From CALAGB01 sp963713965 (GTDB lineage: Bacteria; Chloroflexota; Chloroflexia; Thermomicrobiales; Thermomicrobiaceae): 64,000 nt of DNA. The notes beneath the pieces are model-generated. The model searched no databases. It saw nothing but the letters and a program-made list of their open reading frames with translations, and was not told the origin of the DNA. Each line of letters starts with the position of its first letter. Position 1 is the stretch's first letter. The position numbers were made by a program, and so were the translations under genes. Below are positions 42,785 to 51,046 of the stretch, piece after piece. The DNA lies in assembly GCA_963713965.1 (NCBI GenBank), contig OY970217.1, positions 3,038,001-3,102,000 of the forward strand, read 5' to 3'.

Positions 42785-43426
42785 CTAGGAGCCGGACGAT
42801 TGGCTGAGGTTGGGTTTTTCTTGTAGTCGGTGCTGGAGAGTGTTCCACAGAGACCTCACCGCGGACACGGTGGACGATTCGTCGCCGCTGTTGTCGATGA
42901 CGCGATCGGCGCGGGCGATCTTCTCTGCCTGGGGCGGCTGTGCGTCAATCCTCGTCAGCGCCTCATCTCGGGTCAGATTGTTGCGTTGCATCAGACGCTC
43001 GACCTGCTGCTCCCGAGAGCAATCGACCACCCAGACTTCGTCGCAGTCAGCGGCGAGACCGGCCTCGAAGAGCTTGATGGCGTCGATGACCGCCACCTCG
43101 TGACTCGAGACACGCACGCGCTCACGGATGGCTGCCACAGTGGCGGGATGCACGATGTGATCGAGGTCTCTCAGCGCGGTGGGATCGGAAAAGACGATCG
43201 ACCCAAGTTTGCGCCGATCGATTTCGCCGTCCTCTCCCACAATCTCTTCACCGAATCGTTGTAGGATCGCTCGCCATGCGTCTGTTCCATGTCGCATCAC
43301 ATCGTGCGCCACTCGGTCGGCGTCGAACGTCTCGGCGCCCAGGTCCTGCAGCTCACGAAGCACGAGCGACTTGCCGCAGGCGATGTTGCCGGTCAATCCG
43401 ATGACGTACGGCCCCCGCACCCTCAT
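42785..43426 (-). CDS. coaE: Dephospho-CoA kinase
   Basis: A 213-residue CoaE, the last step of CoA synthesis (dephospho-CoA + ATP). IGLTGNIACGKSLVLRELQDLGAETFDADRVAHD contains the Walker A (GNIACGKS) and the DAD substrate motif; VIDAIKLFEAGLAADCDEVWVVDC is the conserved core, and RIDAQPPQAEKIARADRVIDNSGD the lid region. Its start overlaps the ABC-F stop by 4 nt, so it is translated from the same mRNA. Confidence 0.95.
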   Translation of the reverse strand: MRVRGPYVIGLTGNIACGKSLVLRELQDLGAETFDADRVAHDVMRHGTDAWRAILQRFGEEIVGEDGEIDRRKLGSIVFSDPTALRDLDHIVHPATVAAIRERVRVSSHEVAVIDAIKLFEAGLAADCDEVWVVDCSREQQVERLMQRNNLTRDEALTRIDAQPPQAEKIARADRVIDNSGDESSTVSAVRSLWNTLQHRLQEKPNLSQSSGS

Positions 43427-45372
43427 TGCTGGATGGCCTCCATCATCGTGCTGAGCATGTTTCCGAGCTCCTCCCAGCGTGCATAGGCTTGTTCCAACTC
43501 GTGCTGAATCTGCTCGTAACGTTCGCCGAGTTTGGCGATGCGCCCGACGTCCTGATCGATTGTGGCGCGCGCCAGCTCGTCACTCAGTTCATTCATCTTG
43601 GCTTCGAGGCGGCTAATGGTGCGCTCGGCGCCGGTCAGTTCCTGCTGCGTTTGGCGGCGCTCCTGATCGGACGGTCTCGAGCGATCGCTACGTCCATTAC
43701 GTGGTTCGGCCACCGATGCGGGTGACGTCGTTTCAGACGTTGCCGCTTTGGCTTTGTCTCGAGCACGCAAATAATCGCTGTAGTTTCCGAGGAATTGCTG
43801 AAGCGCGCGCTCGTCGACGAACCAGACGCGGTTGGCGAGGCGATCGACCAGATAACGGTCGTGTGACACGAACAGGATCGTGCCGTCATAATCCTCCAGC
43901 ACTTCCTCGAGCGCCTCACGCGATGAGATGTCGAGGTGGTTGGTTGGCTCGTCGAGGATCAGGAGGTTTGCGTGCTCAAGCGTCAGTTTCGCCAACGCGA
44001 GCCTGCTGCGTTCGCCGCCGCTCAGTGCGGAGACCGACTTGAAGGCGTCATCGCCGCTGAAGAGGAATCGTCCCAGCAGGGAGCGTGCGCCCTCCTCGCT
44101 CATCGCCTGTGCCTTGAGGATGGTGGAGATGGCGGTCTCGTTCAAATCGAGACCCTCATGTCCTTGCGCATAATAGGCTGGCTTCACGTTCACGCCGAAC
44201 TCAATGCGCCCCCTGAGCGGTTTGATCTCTCCCATGATGGTGCGCAACAGGCTCGTCTTTCCCGTCCCATTGGGGCCCATCAGCGCGACCCGATCACCAC
44301 GTTCGATCAATAGTTCGGGAGTCGAAAACAGGTGCGTCGGCTCGGGAGAAACGTGAGACGGCGGATAGCCTACGTCGAGTGGGGTGGAGTGCAACACCAT
44401 GCGTCCGCTGCGAACCGTGCTTCCCATGCGCAGTCGCAACGCCTGCTGTTCCTGCGGTCGTTCCAGTCGCTCCATGCGCGCCAGTCGGGTGGCTCGACCG
44501 CGCGCTTCGCGCGAGCGCTGCCCGGCTTTGTAGCGACGAATGTACTCTTCGGTGCGCAGGATAAACTCTTGTTGCGCCTCATACTCGGCGATGCGCCGCG
44601 ATATGCGCTCTTCCTTGAGCACCAGATAGCGCGAATAGCCCGCCGGATAGTCTTCGAGCGTACCGAAGCTGAGGTCCATCGTTCGATTGGTTACTCGGTC
44701 CAGGAAGAACCGGTCGTGCGAAATGACGATGAAGGTGCGACTCCACGACCTCAGAAAGTTCTCGAGCCACTCCAACGCGTCGAGATCGAGGTGGTTAGTC
44801 GGCTCATCCAGCATCAGGAGATCGGGGTCTTCGAGCAACGCGTGCGCCAGCGCCAGCCTGGTCTTCTGTCCGCCGCTCAGACGGCTCACCGGGATTGAAT
44901 AGTCTTCTTCATCAAACCCGAGGCCGGCCAGCACCTGCTCGGTGCGGTGCTCCATCTCATAGCCGCCGCCCGTCTCGAAATGGGCGCTCAGCTCCGAATA
45001 GCGTTCGAAAAGACGGTCAAGTTCGTCACCCGACTCCTCACCCATCCGGTGCTCCAGCGACTTCAGTTCGGCTTCCGCCTTGCGGGTCTCCTCGAAAGCA
45101 CGCATTGCCGCTTCCCAGACGGTGTCCGTCTCTAGGAAGCGAGCCTCCTGTGCCTGATAGGCGGTTCGCAGTCCGCCGAGCAGCACGATCGAACCGCTAT
45201 CGTTCGATTCGAGTCCCGCCACGATTTTGAGCAGCGTGCTCTTGCCCGCGCCGTTTGCGCCGACCAGCGCGACGCGGTCCTTCTCTTGAATCTGGAAGGT
45301 GACGCCGCTGAAGATCAACTCGACGCCAAAAGACTTTTCGAGGTCTTGAACGCTTAGAATGGTCGCTGCCAC
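43423..45372 (-). CDS. ABC-F family ATP-binding protein (Uup/EttA-like)
   Basis: A 649-residue soluble protein with two ABC cassettes and no membrane part. Cassette 1: LVGANGAGKSTLLKIV near residue 36, LSGGQKTRLALAHALLEDPD and LLMLDEPTNHLDL. Cassette 2: LMGPNGTGKTSLLRTI near residue 355, LSGGERSRLALAKLTLEHAN and LLILDEPTNHLDI. The linker between them is long and arginine-rich, and the C-terminal 80 residues form a coiled coil like that of Uup. ABC-F proteins bind the ribosome E-site and relieve stalling; some confer antibiotic resistance. The start is GTG 45372 with GAAGGAG 6 nt upstream. Confidence 0.93.
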   Translation of the reverse strand: MAATILSVQDLEKSFGVELIFSGVTFQIQEKDRVALVGANGAGKSTLLKIVAGLESNDSGSIVLLGGLRTAYQAQEARFLETDTVWEAAMRAFEETRKAEAELKSLEHRMGEESGDELDRLFERYSELSAHFETGGGYEMEHRTEQVLAGLGFDEEDYSIPVSRLSGGQKTRLALAHALLEDPDLLMLDEPTNHLDLDALEWLENFLRSWSRTFIVISHDRFFLDRVTNRTMDLSFGTLEDYPAGYSRYLVLKEERISRRIAEYEAQQEFILRTEEYIRRYKAGQRSREARGRATRLARMERLERPQEQQALRLRMGSTVRSGRMVLHSTPLDVGYPPSHVSPEPTHLFSTPELLIERGDRVALMGPNGTGKTSLLRTIMGEIKPLRGRIEFGVNVKPAYYAQGHEGLDLNETAISTILKAQAMSEEGARSLLGRFLFSGDDAFKSVSALSGGERSRLALAKLTLEHANLLILDEPTNHLDISSREALEEVLEDYDGTILFVSHDRYLVDRLANRVWFVDERALQQFLGNYSDYLRARDKAKAATSETTSPASVAEPRNGRSDRSRPSDQERRQTQQELTGAERTISRLEAKMNELSDELARATIDQDVGRIAKLGERYEQIQHELEQAYARWEELGNMLSTMMEAIQQ

Positions 45373-45884
45373 GTGTGCTCCTTCAAACCAAAACCTTAGC
45401 CAGCATCGTCGTGTGGGCAGACTCCACCTAGGGTCTGCACCGACTCATGCTGTTATGGCGAGGCAGATGAGCGGGCAGCAATTGGGAATTCCCGTGGTTG
45501 CGAGGTGGGAATCCTGATCGCCGACGAGCGACGCGAAAGACCGCGCAGGACCACCCGACATCACCATCGGTGACGACGGACGAGCGGCGAGCTGGCTATT
45601 TCGGTGCCACGTCAAACAAATCACCCGCTTAGCTTACACTGACGCTCGGCCAATTCCAAGGGCGGAACGGCGGGCTTCCTTGGCGGCTGACGCGCCATTT
45701 GGTGGCGGGAATGTCCCGCCTTGATCGGGAGTTCTTTCCCGGTTGACCGGGTGTCCCCCCCTCTTCAACCCGGGAAGCGCGGACGCTACAATGTGCGTAA
45801 CTCGAATGACATCGGCTGGCCATCCGAGTCAACCCGCGTCACAACATTCACGTTTGACTGAAGCCATCATGGAGAGCGCCGAGG
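45373..45884. promoter_or_regulatory. Long divergent spacer with a cluster of inverted repeats
   Basis: This 512-nt gap lies between the ABC-F gene and the histidine kinase. The part nearest the kinase holds several short dyads in 50 bp: GGCGGGA-atg-TCCCGCC (45704-45720), CGGGA-N6-TCCCG (from 45726) and CCCGGT-tg-ACCGGG (45738-45751), followed by CCCGGG. A TACAAT about 95 nt before the kinase start could be a -10. No gene was recognised. Confidence 0.45.
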
Positions 45885-47978
45885 ATGCAGGCTGTCTCAA
45901 TAAATGACGATATGTCCGCCGCCCCGAGCGTCATCGCCCGCAACGGCTCGTGGTCATCACGGATCGCGTCTGCCACTGCGGTCTTCGTCGTCGTTCTCGT
46001 GACCCCGATCTTCGTATTTGCGGTGCTCAACCGCCACTCGCCGGACACCTGGGCGATCGCCGATCCCTCGCTTGTCATTGGGGCGCTTGCCTATGTCTTC
46101 GTCGGTATGCTCATCGTTCGCCGTCAACCGAGCAACCTTCTCGGATGGCTGTTCTTGTTCTTGGGGACGACTGGACAGATTTCCTCACTGATTGCGGGTT
46201 ACGCGGTCTACAGCCTGGAGACCAATACGTCCTCGCCGGGTGGAAACTGGGCGTTGTGGCTCAACACGTGGATCAGCGTCTCCACCTTCATGCCGATGTT
46301 TCCGCTCCTCCTGTTTCCAAGCGGTCGCCTCCACGGGAGGGTTGCTCGCATAGTTGCCGGTCTCACGCTCCTCTCTACCGCCTGGCTGCTGTTTTCTCTG
46401 CTGGTGGGAACGACCATCCCGCCCGGATTTCCGGACGTCTACAACCGTACGCCGAATCCGCTTTTCCCCGGAGACCCCATTGCTGACGCGGGCGCCGGAA
46501 TCATGGCGTTGGGTCTTTGCGGGCTGATCTCGGCCGGACTCGTCCTTTATCGCTTCGCCAAATCAGACGGCATGCTCCGGCAACAGTACATGTGGATCGT
46601 CATGGACATGTGTTTCCTGGTTCTCACGTTTGTTGGAGACTTTGTTGCCCGAGGGATCATCGGCACCGGCTATCAAATCACCTCTCCGCTGATGAACCTT
46701 TCGATCGCGCTGCTTCCGGTCGCGGCGGGCATTGCGATTCTTCGCTACCACCTGTTTGACATCGAGTTCATCTTTAGTCGGGCCATCGTATACCTGGTCA
46801 TGACCATCACCATCGTCGCGATCTACATCTTCGCGGTGGGATGGCTGGGAACGCTGTTCCGCACCGGCGGCAACCTCGTCTTTTCGCTGTTCGCGGCAGG
46901 GATCGTCGCGGTTCTCTTTCATCCGTTACGAGAGACGGTTCAACGGCGCGTGAACCGCATCCTATTCGGGGAACGGGATGAGCCTTACGCAGCCATCGCA
47001 CGTCTGGGCCAACGGCTGGAGAACACGCTAGCTGCCGACGCGATCCTTCCCGCAATCGCGGGAACCGTACGCGAGGCGCTCAAGCTGCCATATGCGGCTG
47101 TTTCCCTAACTCAGGGTGTTGGTCCACCGCTGGTGGTTGAGACCGGATCGCTGGCCGCAGATCCATTGCGTCTGCCGCTGCTCTATCAACAGGAGCCGGT
47201 TGGTGAGCTTCTGCTTGGACCGCGCACACCAGGAGAGGCGTTCGGCCCGGCCGATCGGCGACTGCTTGACGATCTCGCGCGGCAAGCTGGCATCGCGGTC
47301 AACGCGGTGCGGCTGACGCATGATCTGCAGCTCGCCCGCGAGAGACTTGTCGAGGCCCGCGAGGAGGAGCGCCGTAGGTTGCACCGTGACCTGCATGATG
47401 GTCTGGGCTCACAACTGGCCGCCTTGAGCCTGCAGCTCGGCGCGCTTCCGGCCTTGATCGACGCCGATCCACCTGCTGCCCAGCTCGAAGTGTCCGAACT
47501 CCGCGGACAGTTGAGAACCGCCATCACCTCGATCCGTGCCCTCGTTCAGGGTCTACGCCCATTGACGATTGACGAGCTCGGTTTGGCGGTTGCCCTGCGT
47601 GAGCGTATCAGGCAGTTCAGCACACCTGACATTACCATTCGCACTGACCTTCCCAATACGCTGCCCCCGTTGCCCGCCGCTGTTGAGGTGGCCGTCTACC
47701 GAGTGACCGAAGAGGCGTTGGCCAACGTGGTCAAACACGCACTGGCGCGCGCCTGCCTCGTCCGCCTCTCGACTAACGGGTCGTCACTGCTTCTCACTAT
47801 TGAGGATGACGGGATCGGGTTGGCAGCTGCGAAGATTGCATCGGGCGTTGGGATGCATTCCATGCGTGAGCGCGCGGAGGAGTTGGGCGGTTCGTTCGAA
47901 GTCGTTGACCGTCCGGGAGGCGGCACAAGCGTGGAAGCGATCTTCCCCATTGGGTTGGCGGTTGTGGCAGATGAGTGA
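45885..47978 (+). CDS. Membrane sensor histidine kinase (HisKA_3 type)
   Basis: A 697-residue kinase. Eight or nine membrane helices fill residues about 25-345, ending with YHLFDIEFIFSRAIVYLVMT, a segment common in large Actinobacteria/Chloroflexota kinases. A degenerate GAF-like region follows, then the phospho-acceptor motif RRRLHRDLHDGLGSQLAAL near residue 505 and a HATPase domain (RVTEEALANVVKHA, EDDGIGL, GVGMHSMRERAEELGG). The large membrane domain suggests it senses an envelope or lipophilic signal. ATG 45885 is used; ATG 45912 is possible. The regulator gene overlaps its end by 8 nt. It heads the cluster of membrane/secreted modules that follows. Confidence 0.9.
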   Translation: MQAVSINDDMSAAPSVIARNGSWSSRIASATAVFVVVLVTPIFVFAVLNRHSPDTWAIADPSLVIGALAYVFVGMLIVRRQPSNLLGWLFLFLGTTGQISSLIAGYAVYSLETNTSSPGGNWALWLNTWISVSTFMPMFPLLLFPSGRLHGRVARIVAGLTLLSTAWLLFSLLVGTTIPPGFPDVYNRTPNPLFPGDPIADAGAGIMALGLCGLISAGLVLYRFAKSDGMLRQQYMWIVMDMCFLVLTFVGDFVARGIIGTGYQITSPLMNLSIALLPVAAGIAILRYHLFDIEFIFSRAIVYLVMTITIVAIYIFAVGWLGTLFRTGGNLVFSLFAAGIVAVLFHPLRETVQRRVNRILFGERDEPYAAIARLGQRLENTLAADAILPAIAGTVREALKLPYAAVSLTQGVGPPLVVETGSLAADPLRLPLLYQQEPVGELLLGPRTPGEAFGPADRRLLDDLARQAGIAVNAVRLTHDLQLARERLVEAREEERRRLHRDLHDGLGSQLAALSLQLGALPALIDADPPAAQLEVSELRGQLRTAITSIRALVQGLRPLTIDELGLAVALRERIRQFSTPDITIRTDLPNTLPPLPAAVEVAVYRVTEEALANVVKHALARACLVRLSTNGSSLLLTIEDDGIGLAAAKIASGVGMHSMRERAEELGGSFEVVDRPGGGTSVEAIFPIGLAVVADE

Positions 47979-48627
47979 CGTGATTCGCGTATTGGTTGCC
48001 GACGACCATCCACTCGTTCGGCGCGGAATGCGAGCGGTCCTGGGAATGACGGACGACATCCAGATCGTCGGGGAAGTGGTCAATGGCGAGCAAGCCGTTG
48101 AGGCCGCTGCCAGTCTACGACCGGATGTGGTGTTGATGGACCTGCAGATGCCGGAGATGAGTGGCATCGAGGCGACCCGGGCAGTGATGGAGGCGCAGCC
48201 GAACGTTAAAATATTAGTGGTGACCCTCTTCCAGGATGACGACTCCGTCTTCCTGGCACTTCGGGCGGGTGCGCGTGGATATGTCCTCAAGGATGCGGAG
48301 GACGAGGAGATCGTCGGCGCCATCCGAGCCGTTGCCAGCGGCGCGGCAATCTTCAGTCCGTCAATCGCCACACGCGTCTTGACCCTCTTCACGTCTCCGC
48401 GACCAGCCCGCAATGAATCGTTTCCCATGCTGACCGAGCGCGAACGAGAGATCCTCGAGCGGATCGCGCAGGGCTATCCAAATCCGCGCATCGCCCAGCA
48501 ACTGGGGATCAGCGTGAAGACGGTGAGCAATCACGTTTCCGTCATCTTCAGCAAGCTCCAGGTAGCAGATCGCGCCGAGGCCATCGAGCGCGCCCGCGAA
48601 GGCGGGCTAGGCGTGCAGAACTTGTAG
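47971..48627 (+). CDS. NarL/LuxR-family response regulator
   Basis: A 218-residue partner of the upstream kinase. The receiver shows VADDHPLVRRGM, phospho-Asp in RPDVVLMDLQMPEMSG near residue 56 and Lys in GYVLKDAEDEE near 106. The LuxR-type DNA-binding domain is MLTEREREILERIAQGYPNPRIAQQLGISVKTVSNHVSVIFSKL. The start ATG 47971 overlaps the kinase stop (ATGAGTGA). A decayed second copy of its DNA-binding domain lies 1.25 kb downstream. The nearby membrane-protein genes with a shared upstream element are the obvious candidate targets, by position only. Confidence 0.94.
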   Translation: MSDVIRVLVADDHPLVRRGMRAVLGMTDDIQIVGEVVNGEQAVEAAASLRPDVVLMDLQMPEMSGIEATRAVMEAQPNVKILVVTLFQDDDSVFLALRAGARGYVLKDAEDEEIVGAIRAVASGAAIFSPSIATRVLTLFTSPRPARNESFPMLTEREREILERIAQGYPNPRIAQQLGISVKTVSNHVSVIFSKLQVADRAEAIERAREGGLGVQNL

Positions 48628-48734
48628 TCAAACGTCCGTATCGCTGCTGTATCCCCTGTATTCCTCTTTCCCACTCGAAGTTGATCACGTACTGCTCGGG
48701 TTCCTGAGCGTATCACGGGGACCTGGATGGAATG

Positions 48735-48808
48735 ATTGCCCACGCACATCAGGAAGATACCCACTTCTGCCCAGGAACCCGGGTGCAATAAGCTCAATTG
48801 CATCGAGC
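48735..48808 (+). promoter_or_regulatory. Shared upstream element, copy 1
   Basis: ATTGCC at 48735, TTCTGC at 48765 (30 bp later), then an 18-nt spacer with CCCAGGAACCCGGG, then TAAGCT at 48789 and ATCGAGC at 48802. The same words occur at matching distances before the two paralogous genes at 50.3 and 55.1 kb. The hexamers could act as -35 and -10 with an operator in the spacer. Confidence 0.6.
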
Positions 48809-48849
48809 GCTGGTGTGAACCGGCGCGGTCGAGTGAAGGAGGTCAAGCA

Positions 48850-49245
48850 GTGATGAACTGCGTCTCGGCAGCAGATCGCTTAGCCCGGCAACGGCCTACG
48901 ACGCTCAGTGCTGCCGTGATTCTCGGAATCGGCATACAGGTCGCGTCGATTCCATTCTTCTTCGTTCCCGGAGCCGACAAAATGCCCGGTGTCGTGATCA
49001 TCATGATCATCATCATGGGGCTCCTCACCGTGGTTGGTTGTTGGGGCATGTGGAACCTGCATCGGTGGGGCGCGATTCTTACATTGGTCGTCACGTTCTT
49101 GAACACCATTACCGCGGTTCCCGGCTTTTTCGGGGGCCCGGGTGGCTGGATCATGGCCGAACTGACCATCCTCGTCCCACTGAGTGCGGTCGACATGGTG
49201 CTGATCGCGCTGCCGTCAACGTGGCGCGCGTTTCGGACGAGGTAA
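48850..49245 (+). CDS. Four-helix membrane protein, paralogue 1
   Basis: A 131-residue, very hydrophobic protein with four predicted helices (about 18-40, 46-68, 74-97, 103-126). It is clearly paralogous to the proteins at 50330 and 55133: shared motifs are FVPGAD, GMWNLHRWGAIL, GGWIMAELTILVPLS and LIALPSTWRAF. The tryptophan/arginine motif between helices 2 and 3 and the proline-rich turn after helix 3 are the most conserved. I do not recognise a named family. GTG 48850 gives the same length as the other two paralogues; ATG 48853 is the alternative. AGGAGG lies at 48837-48842. A small secreted protein gene follows after 70 nt. Confidence 0.75.
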   Translation: MMNCVSAADRLARQRPTTLSAAVILGIGIQVASIPFFFVPGADKMPGVVIIMIIIMGLLTVVGCWGMWNLHRWGAILTLVVTFLNTITAVPGFFGGPGGWIMAELTILVPLSAVDMVLIALPSTWRAFRTR

Positions 49246-49315
49246 ACGCATTCGTTATCACGATTCGCTTGACTCGGTCTTCATGAGCCGAGCCACTTCA
49301 GAAAGAGAGAGGATC

Positions 49316-49780
49316 ATGCGGATTAAACAGATTGTCACAAGCGTGGGAACATCATTGGTATTGCTGGGAACACTCGCCTTGGGCATCGCTGCCGCTGCGC
49401 CGTCGAACGCGCCGAGTTCGATGGTGGATTCGATTACGTGTACCGATGGCGCAAATTCGTGGGACGGGGTCGCGGTCTCGAATGGTGAGGCCCTCTGGAC
49501 GCCAGGTTTCATCACCTCGATCAATGACGTTGCGACCCACAAGGTCTATCTCACGCTCAACGCAAGCGCAACGTTCTATCCGGACGAGCCAATCGATGGG
49601 CAGACGCAGATCGAGCTCTTCAGCCAGGCGAAGAACGGCAACCGCAAGGGCGTCACCAACGTCTATACGTGCACAGTTCCAGTCGGATATTTCAGCGCCG
49701 ACGACCCTGAGAATCCGTTGGGCATGGGTGGAGACATCGTCGTGACCGTGACGGTATTCGAGGCCGGGAACAGCCGGTAG
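49316..49780 (+). CDS. Small secreted protein of unknown function
   Basis: A 154-residue protein with a clear N-terminal signal: basic MRIKQ, a hydrophobic core, and a likely cleavage after IAAAAPSNA. The mature part is about 115 residues, acidic and beta-strand-like, with two cysteines (SITCTDG and VYTCTVP) that could form a disulfide. No family was recognised. The ATG at 49316 has an AGAGAGG site upstream. It follows paralogue 1 and ends at a perfect 26-nt palindrome, so the two genes look like one module. Confidence 0.7.
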   Translation: MRIKQIVTSVGTSLVLLGTLALGIAAAAPSNAPSSMVDSITCTDGANSWDGVAVSNGEALWTPGFITSINDVATHKVYLTLNASATFYPDEPIDGQTQIELFSQAKNGNRKGVTNVYTCTVPVGYFSADDPENPLGMGGDIVVTVTVFEAGNSR

Positions 49781-49796
49781 TCTCCGGTGCAGCAGC

Positions 49797-49822
49797 GAGA
49801 GGCGTTCCGCGGAACGCCTCTC
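49797..49822 (+). terminator. Perfect 26-nt palindrome after the secreted-protein gene
   Basis: GAGAGGCGTTCCG pairs with CGGAACGCCTCTC without mismatch, starting 16 nt after the stop codon. It is followed by mixed sequence and then CTCTTTC. Likely a terminator or 3'-end stabiliser. Confidence 0.65.
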
Positions 49823-49869
49823 ACGTCTTGGCCTCTTTCACCGCTCCAGGTCCGACGCGAAGAGACGCG

Positions 49870-50060
49870 TTTCCCATGCTGTCAGACCGTGAACGGGAGA
49901 TCCTCGAGCGAATCGCCCAGGGCTATCCAAATCCACGCAAAGCCCAGTAGCTTGGAATCAGCATGAAGACGGTCAGCAATCACGTCGCTGTCACCATCAG
50001 CAAGTTGCAGGTCGCGCCGATCGATCCGAAGCGATCGAACGCGCCCGCGAGGCCGTCTGA
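49870..50060 (+). pseudogene. Relic of a LuxR-type DNA-binding domain (copy of the 48-kb response regulator)
   Basis: The stretch repeats the last 200 nt of the response regulator gene nearly word for word: FPMLSDREREILERIAQGYPNPRKAQ, stop, LGISMKTVSNHVAVTISKLQVA. An in-frame TAG at 49948-49950 replaces a glutamine codon. Two extra bases near 50015 break the frame, after which ADRSEAIERAREA continues to TGA at 50058. The receiver domain is absent. With the paralogue gene that follows, it marks a duplicated segment of about 0.8 kb (48421-49245 and 49870-50725). Confidence 0.85.
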
Positions 50061-50217
50061 GAGTCCCCAATCACCAATGAGAGCCACGTCAACACCACTC
50101 ATCTCGCACTGTGATGGAGCCGGCGAGTGCCCGTCCGGAGCGCGAACATCCGGTACCGCTCGCCAGCCGGTCCCCACTTACCCGTCGGATAGAGATCGTG
50201 CGTTCTGGGCCAGTGAA

Positions 50218-50290
50218 ATTGCCCGGCGCGTTTGGGAAGGTCCCCACTTCTGCCTGGGAATCCGGGCAATCTACAGTCAGTTCATCGAGC
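50218..50290 (+). promoter_or_regulatory. Shared upstream element, copy 2
   Basis: ATTGCC at 50218, TTCTGC at 50248 (again 30 bp later), an 18-nt spacer with the dyad GCCTGG-GAAT-CCGGGC (one mismatch), TACAGT at 50272 and ATCGAGC at 50284. It ends 40 nt before the start codon of paralogue 2. Confidence 0.6.
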
Positions 50291-50329
50291 ATGGACGTGG
50301 GTCAACGCGCAACTGAACGGAGGTATCAA

Positions 50330-50725
50330 ATGGCAACCAGTGTGGCCCCAGGAGGCGAACTTGGACGTGCGCGACCTGGAGCAGTCGCTTGGGCAGCAGG
50401 GCTCGCAGTTGCACTCCAGATCATGTACGTCGTCTTTGGTTTCATCCCAGGGGCGGATTTTCCCGGGATTGCGATCGTGATCGGCCTAGTCGTGGCGCTA
50501 CTTACGGTCGTGGCGGCGTATGGCATGTGGAACCTCCATCGTTGGGGTGCCATCCTGCTGTTCGTGGTTACTCTGCTGGACACGCTCACGGCGCTCCCCG
50601 GCCTGTTCTTTCCCCCGAACAATTGGGTACTGGCCGAATTGATCGTCGGTGTCCCTTTGTCAGTTGTCGTGCTGGTCCTCGTCGCGCTTCCGTCGTCGCG
50701 ACGAGCGTATAAGTCCCACAGCTGA
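50330..50725 (+). CDS. Four-helix membrane protein, paralogue 2
   Basis: A 131-residue membrane protein with four helices, the same length and order as paralogues 1 and 3. Shared motifs: FIPGAD, GMWNLHRWGAIL, NNWVLAELIVGVPLS and LVALPSSRRAY. The ATG at 50330 has CGGAGG 6 nt upstream. It has more valine and alanine and less aromatic content than paralogue 1. A DUF11-like secreted protein and a large secreted protease follow on the same strand. Its upstream region carries the decayed regulator domain, so it probably arose by duplication of paralogue 1 with its flank. Confidence 0.75.
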   Translation: MATSVAPGGELGRARPGAVAWAAGLAVALQIMYVVFGFIPGADFPGIAIVIGLVVALLTVVAAYGMWNLHRWGAILLFVVTLLDTLTALPGLFFPPNNWVLAELIVGVPLSVVVLVLVALPSSRRAYKSHS

Positions 50726-51046
50726 GCACGTTCCGTCGATCGGGGCCGTCACGCCTGCGGTCTGACACGCGGCAGGTGTTCTTGTCCTGAGCGGTGATGG
50801 CCGCTCAGCTCGCGGGATTCTCTGCCCTGGTCTCCAGGCCAAGATTGGGACATCACGTCCCTGCAATTCGGGTTCGTTGTCTCTAGCTCCCGGTGTACCG
50901 CACTCGCTAAGTTGGATCCATAGCGATCCGAACAGGGCGATTGCGGCAGGACGGTTTGATCCAGGACGGATGAACCGCGGACTAATCGTGACGGACGCAC
51001 GATGCATTGCCTCGCCGCGTCTCAGTAGTTAACGGGAGGAAATGAC
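50726..51046 (+). other. Spacer with a possible degenerate copy of the shared element
   Basis: A 321-nt gap between paralogue 2 and the DUF11-like gene. At 50821-50840 TCTGCC-CTGG-TCT-CCAGGCC looks like the TTCTGC-plus-dyad part of the shared element, but the -10-like hexamer and the upstream ATTGCC are not in place. CACGCCTGC and GCAGGTG near 50750-50780 may form a weak terminator. No gene was recognised. Confidence 0.35.
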
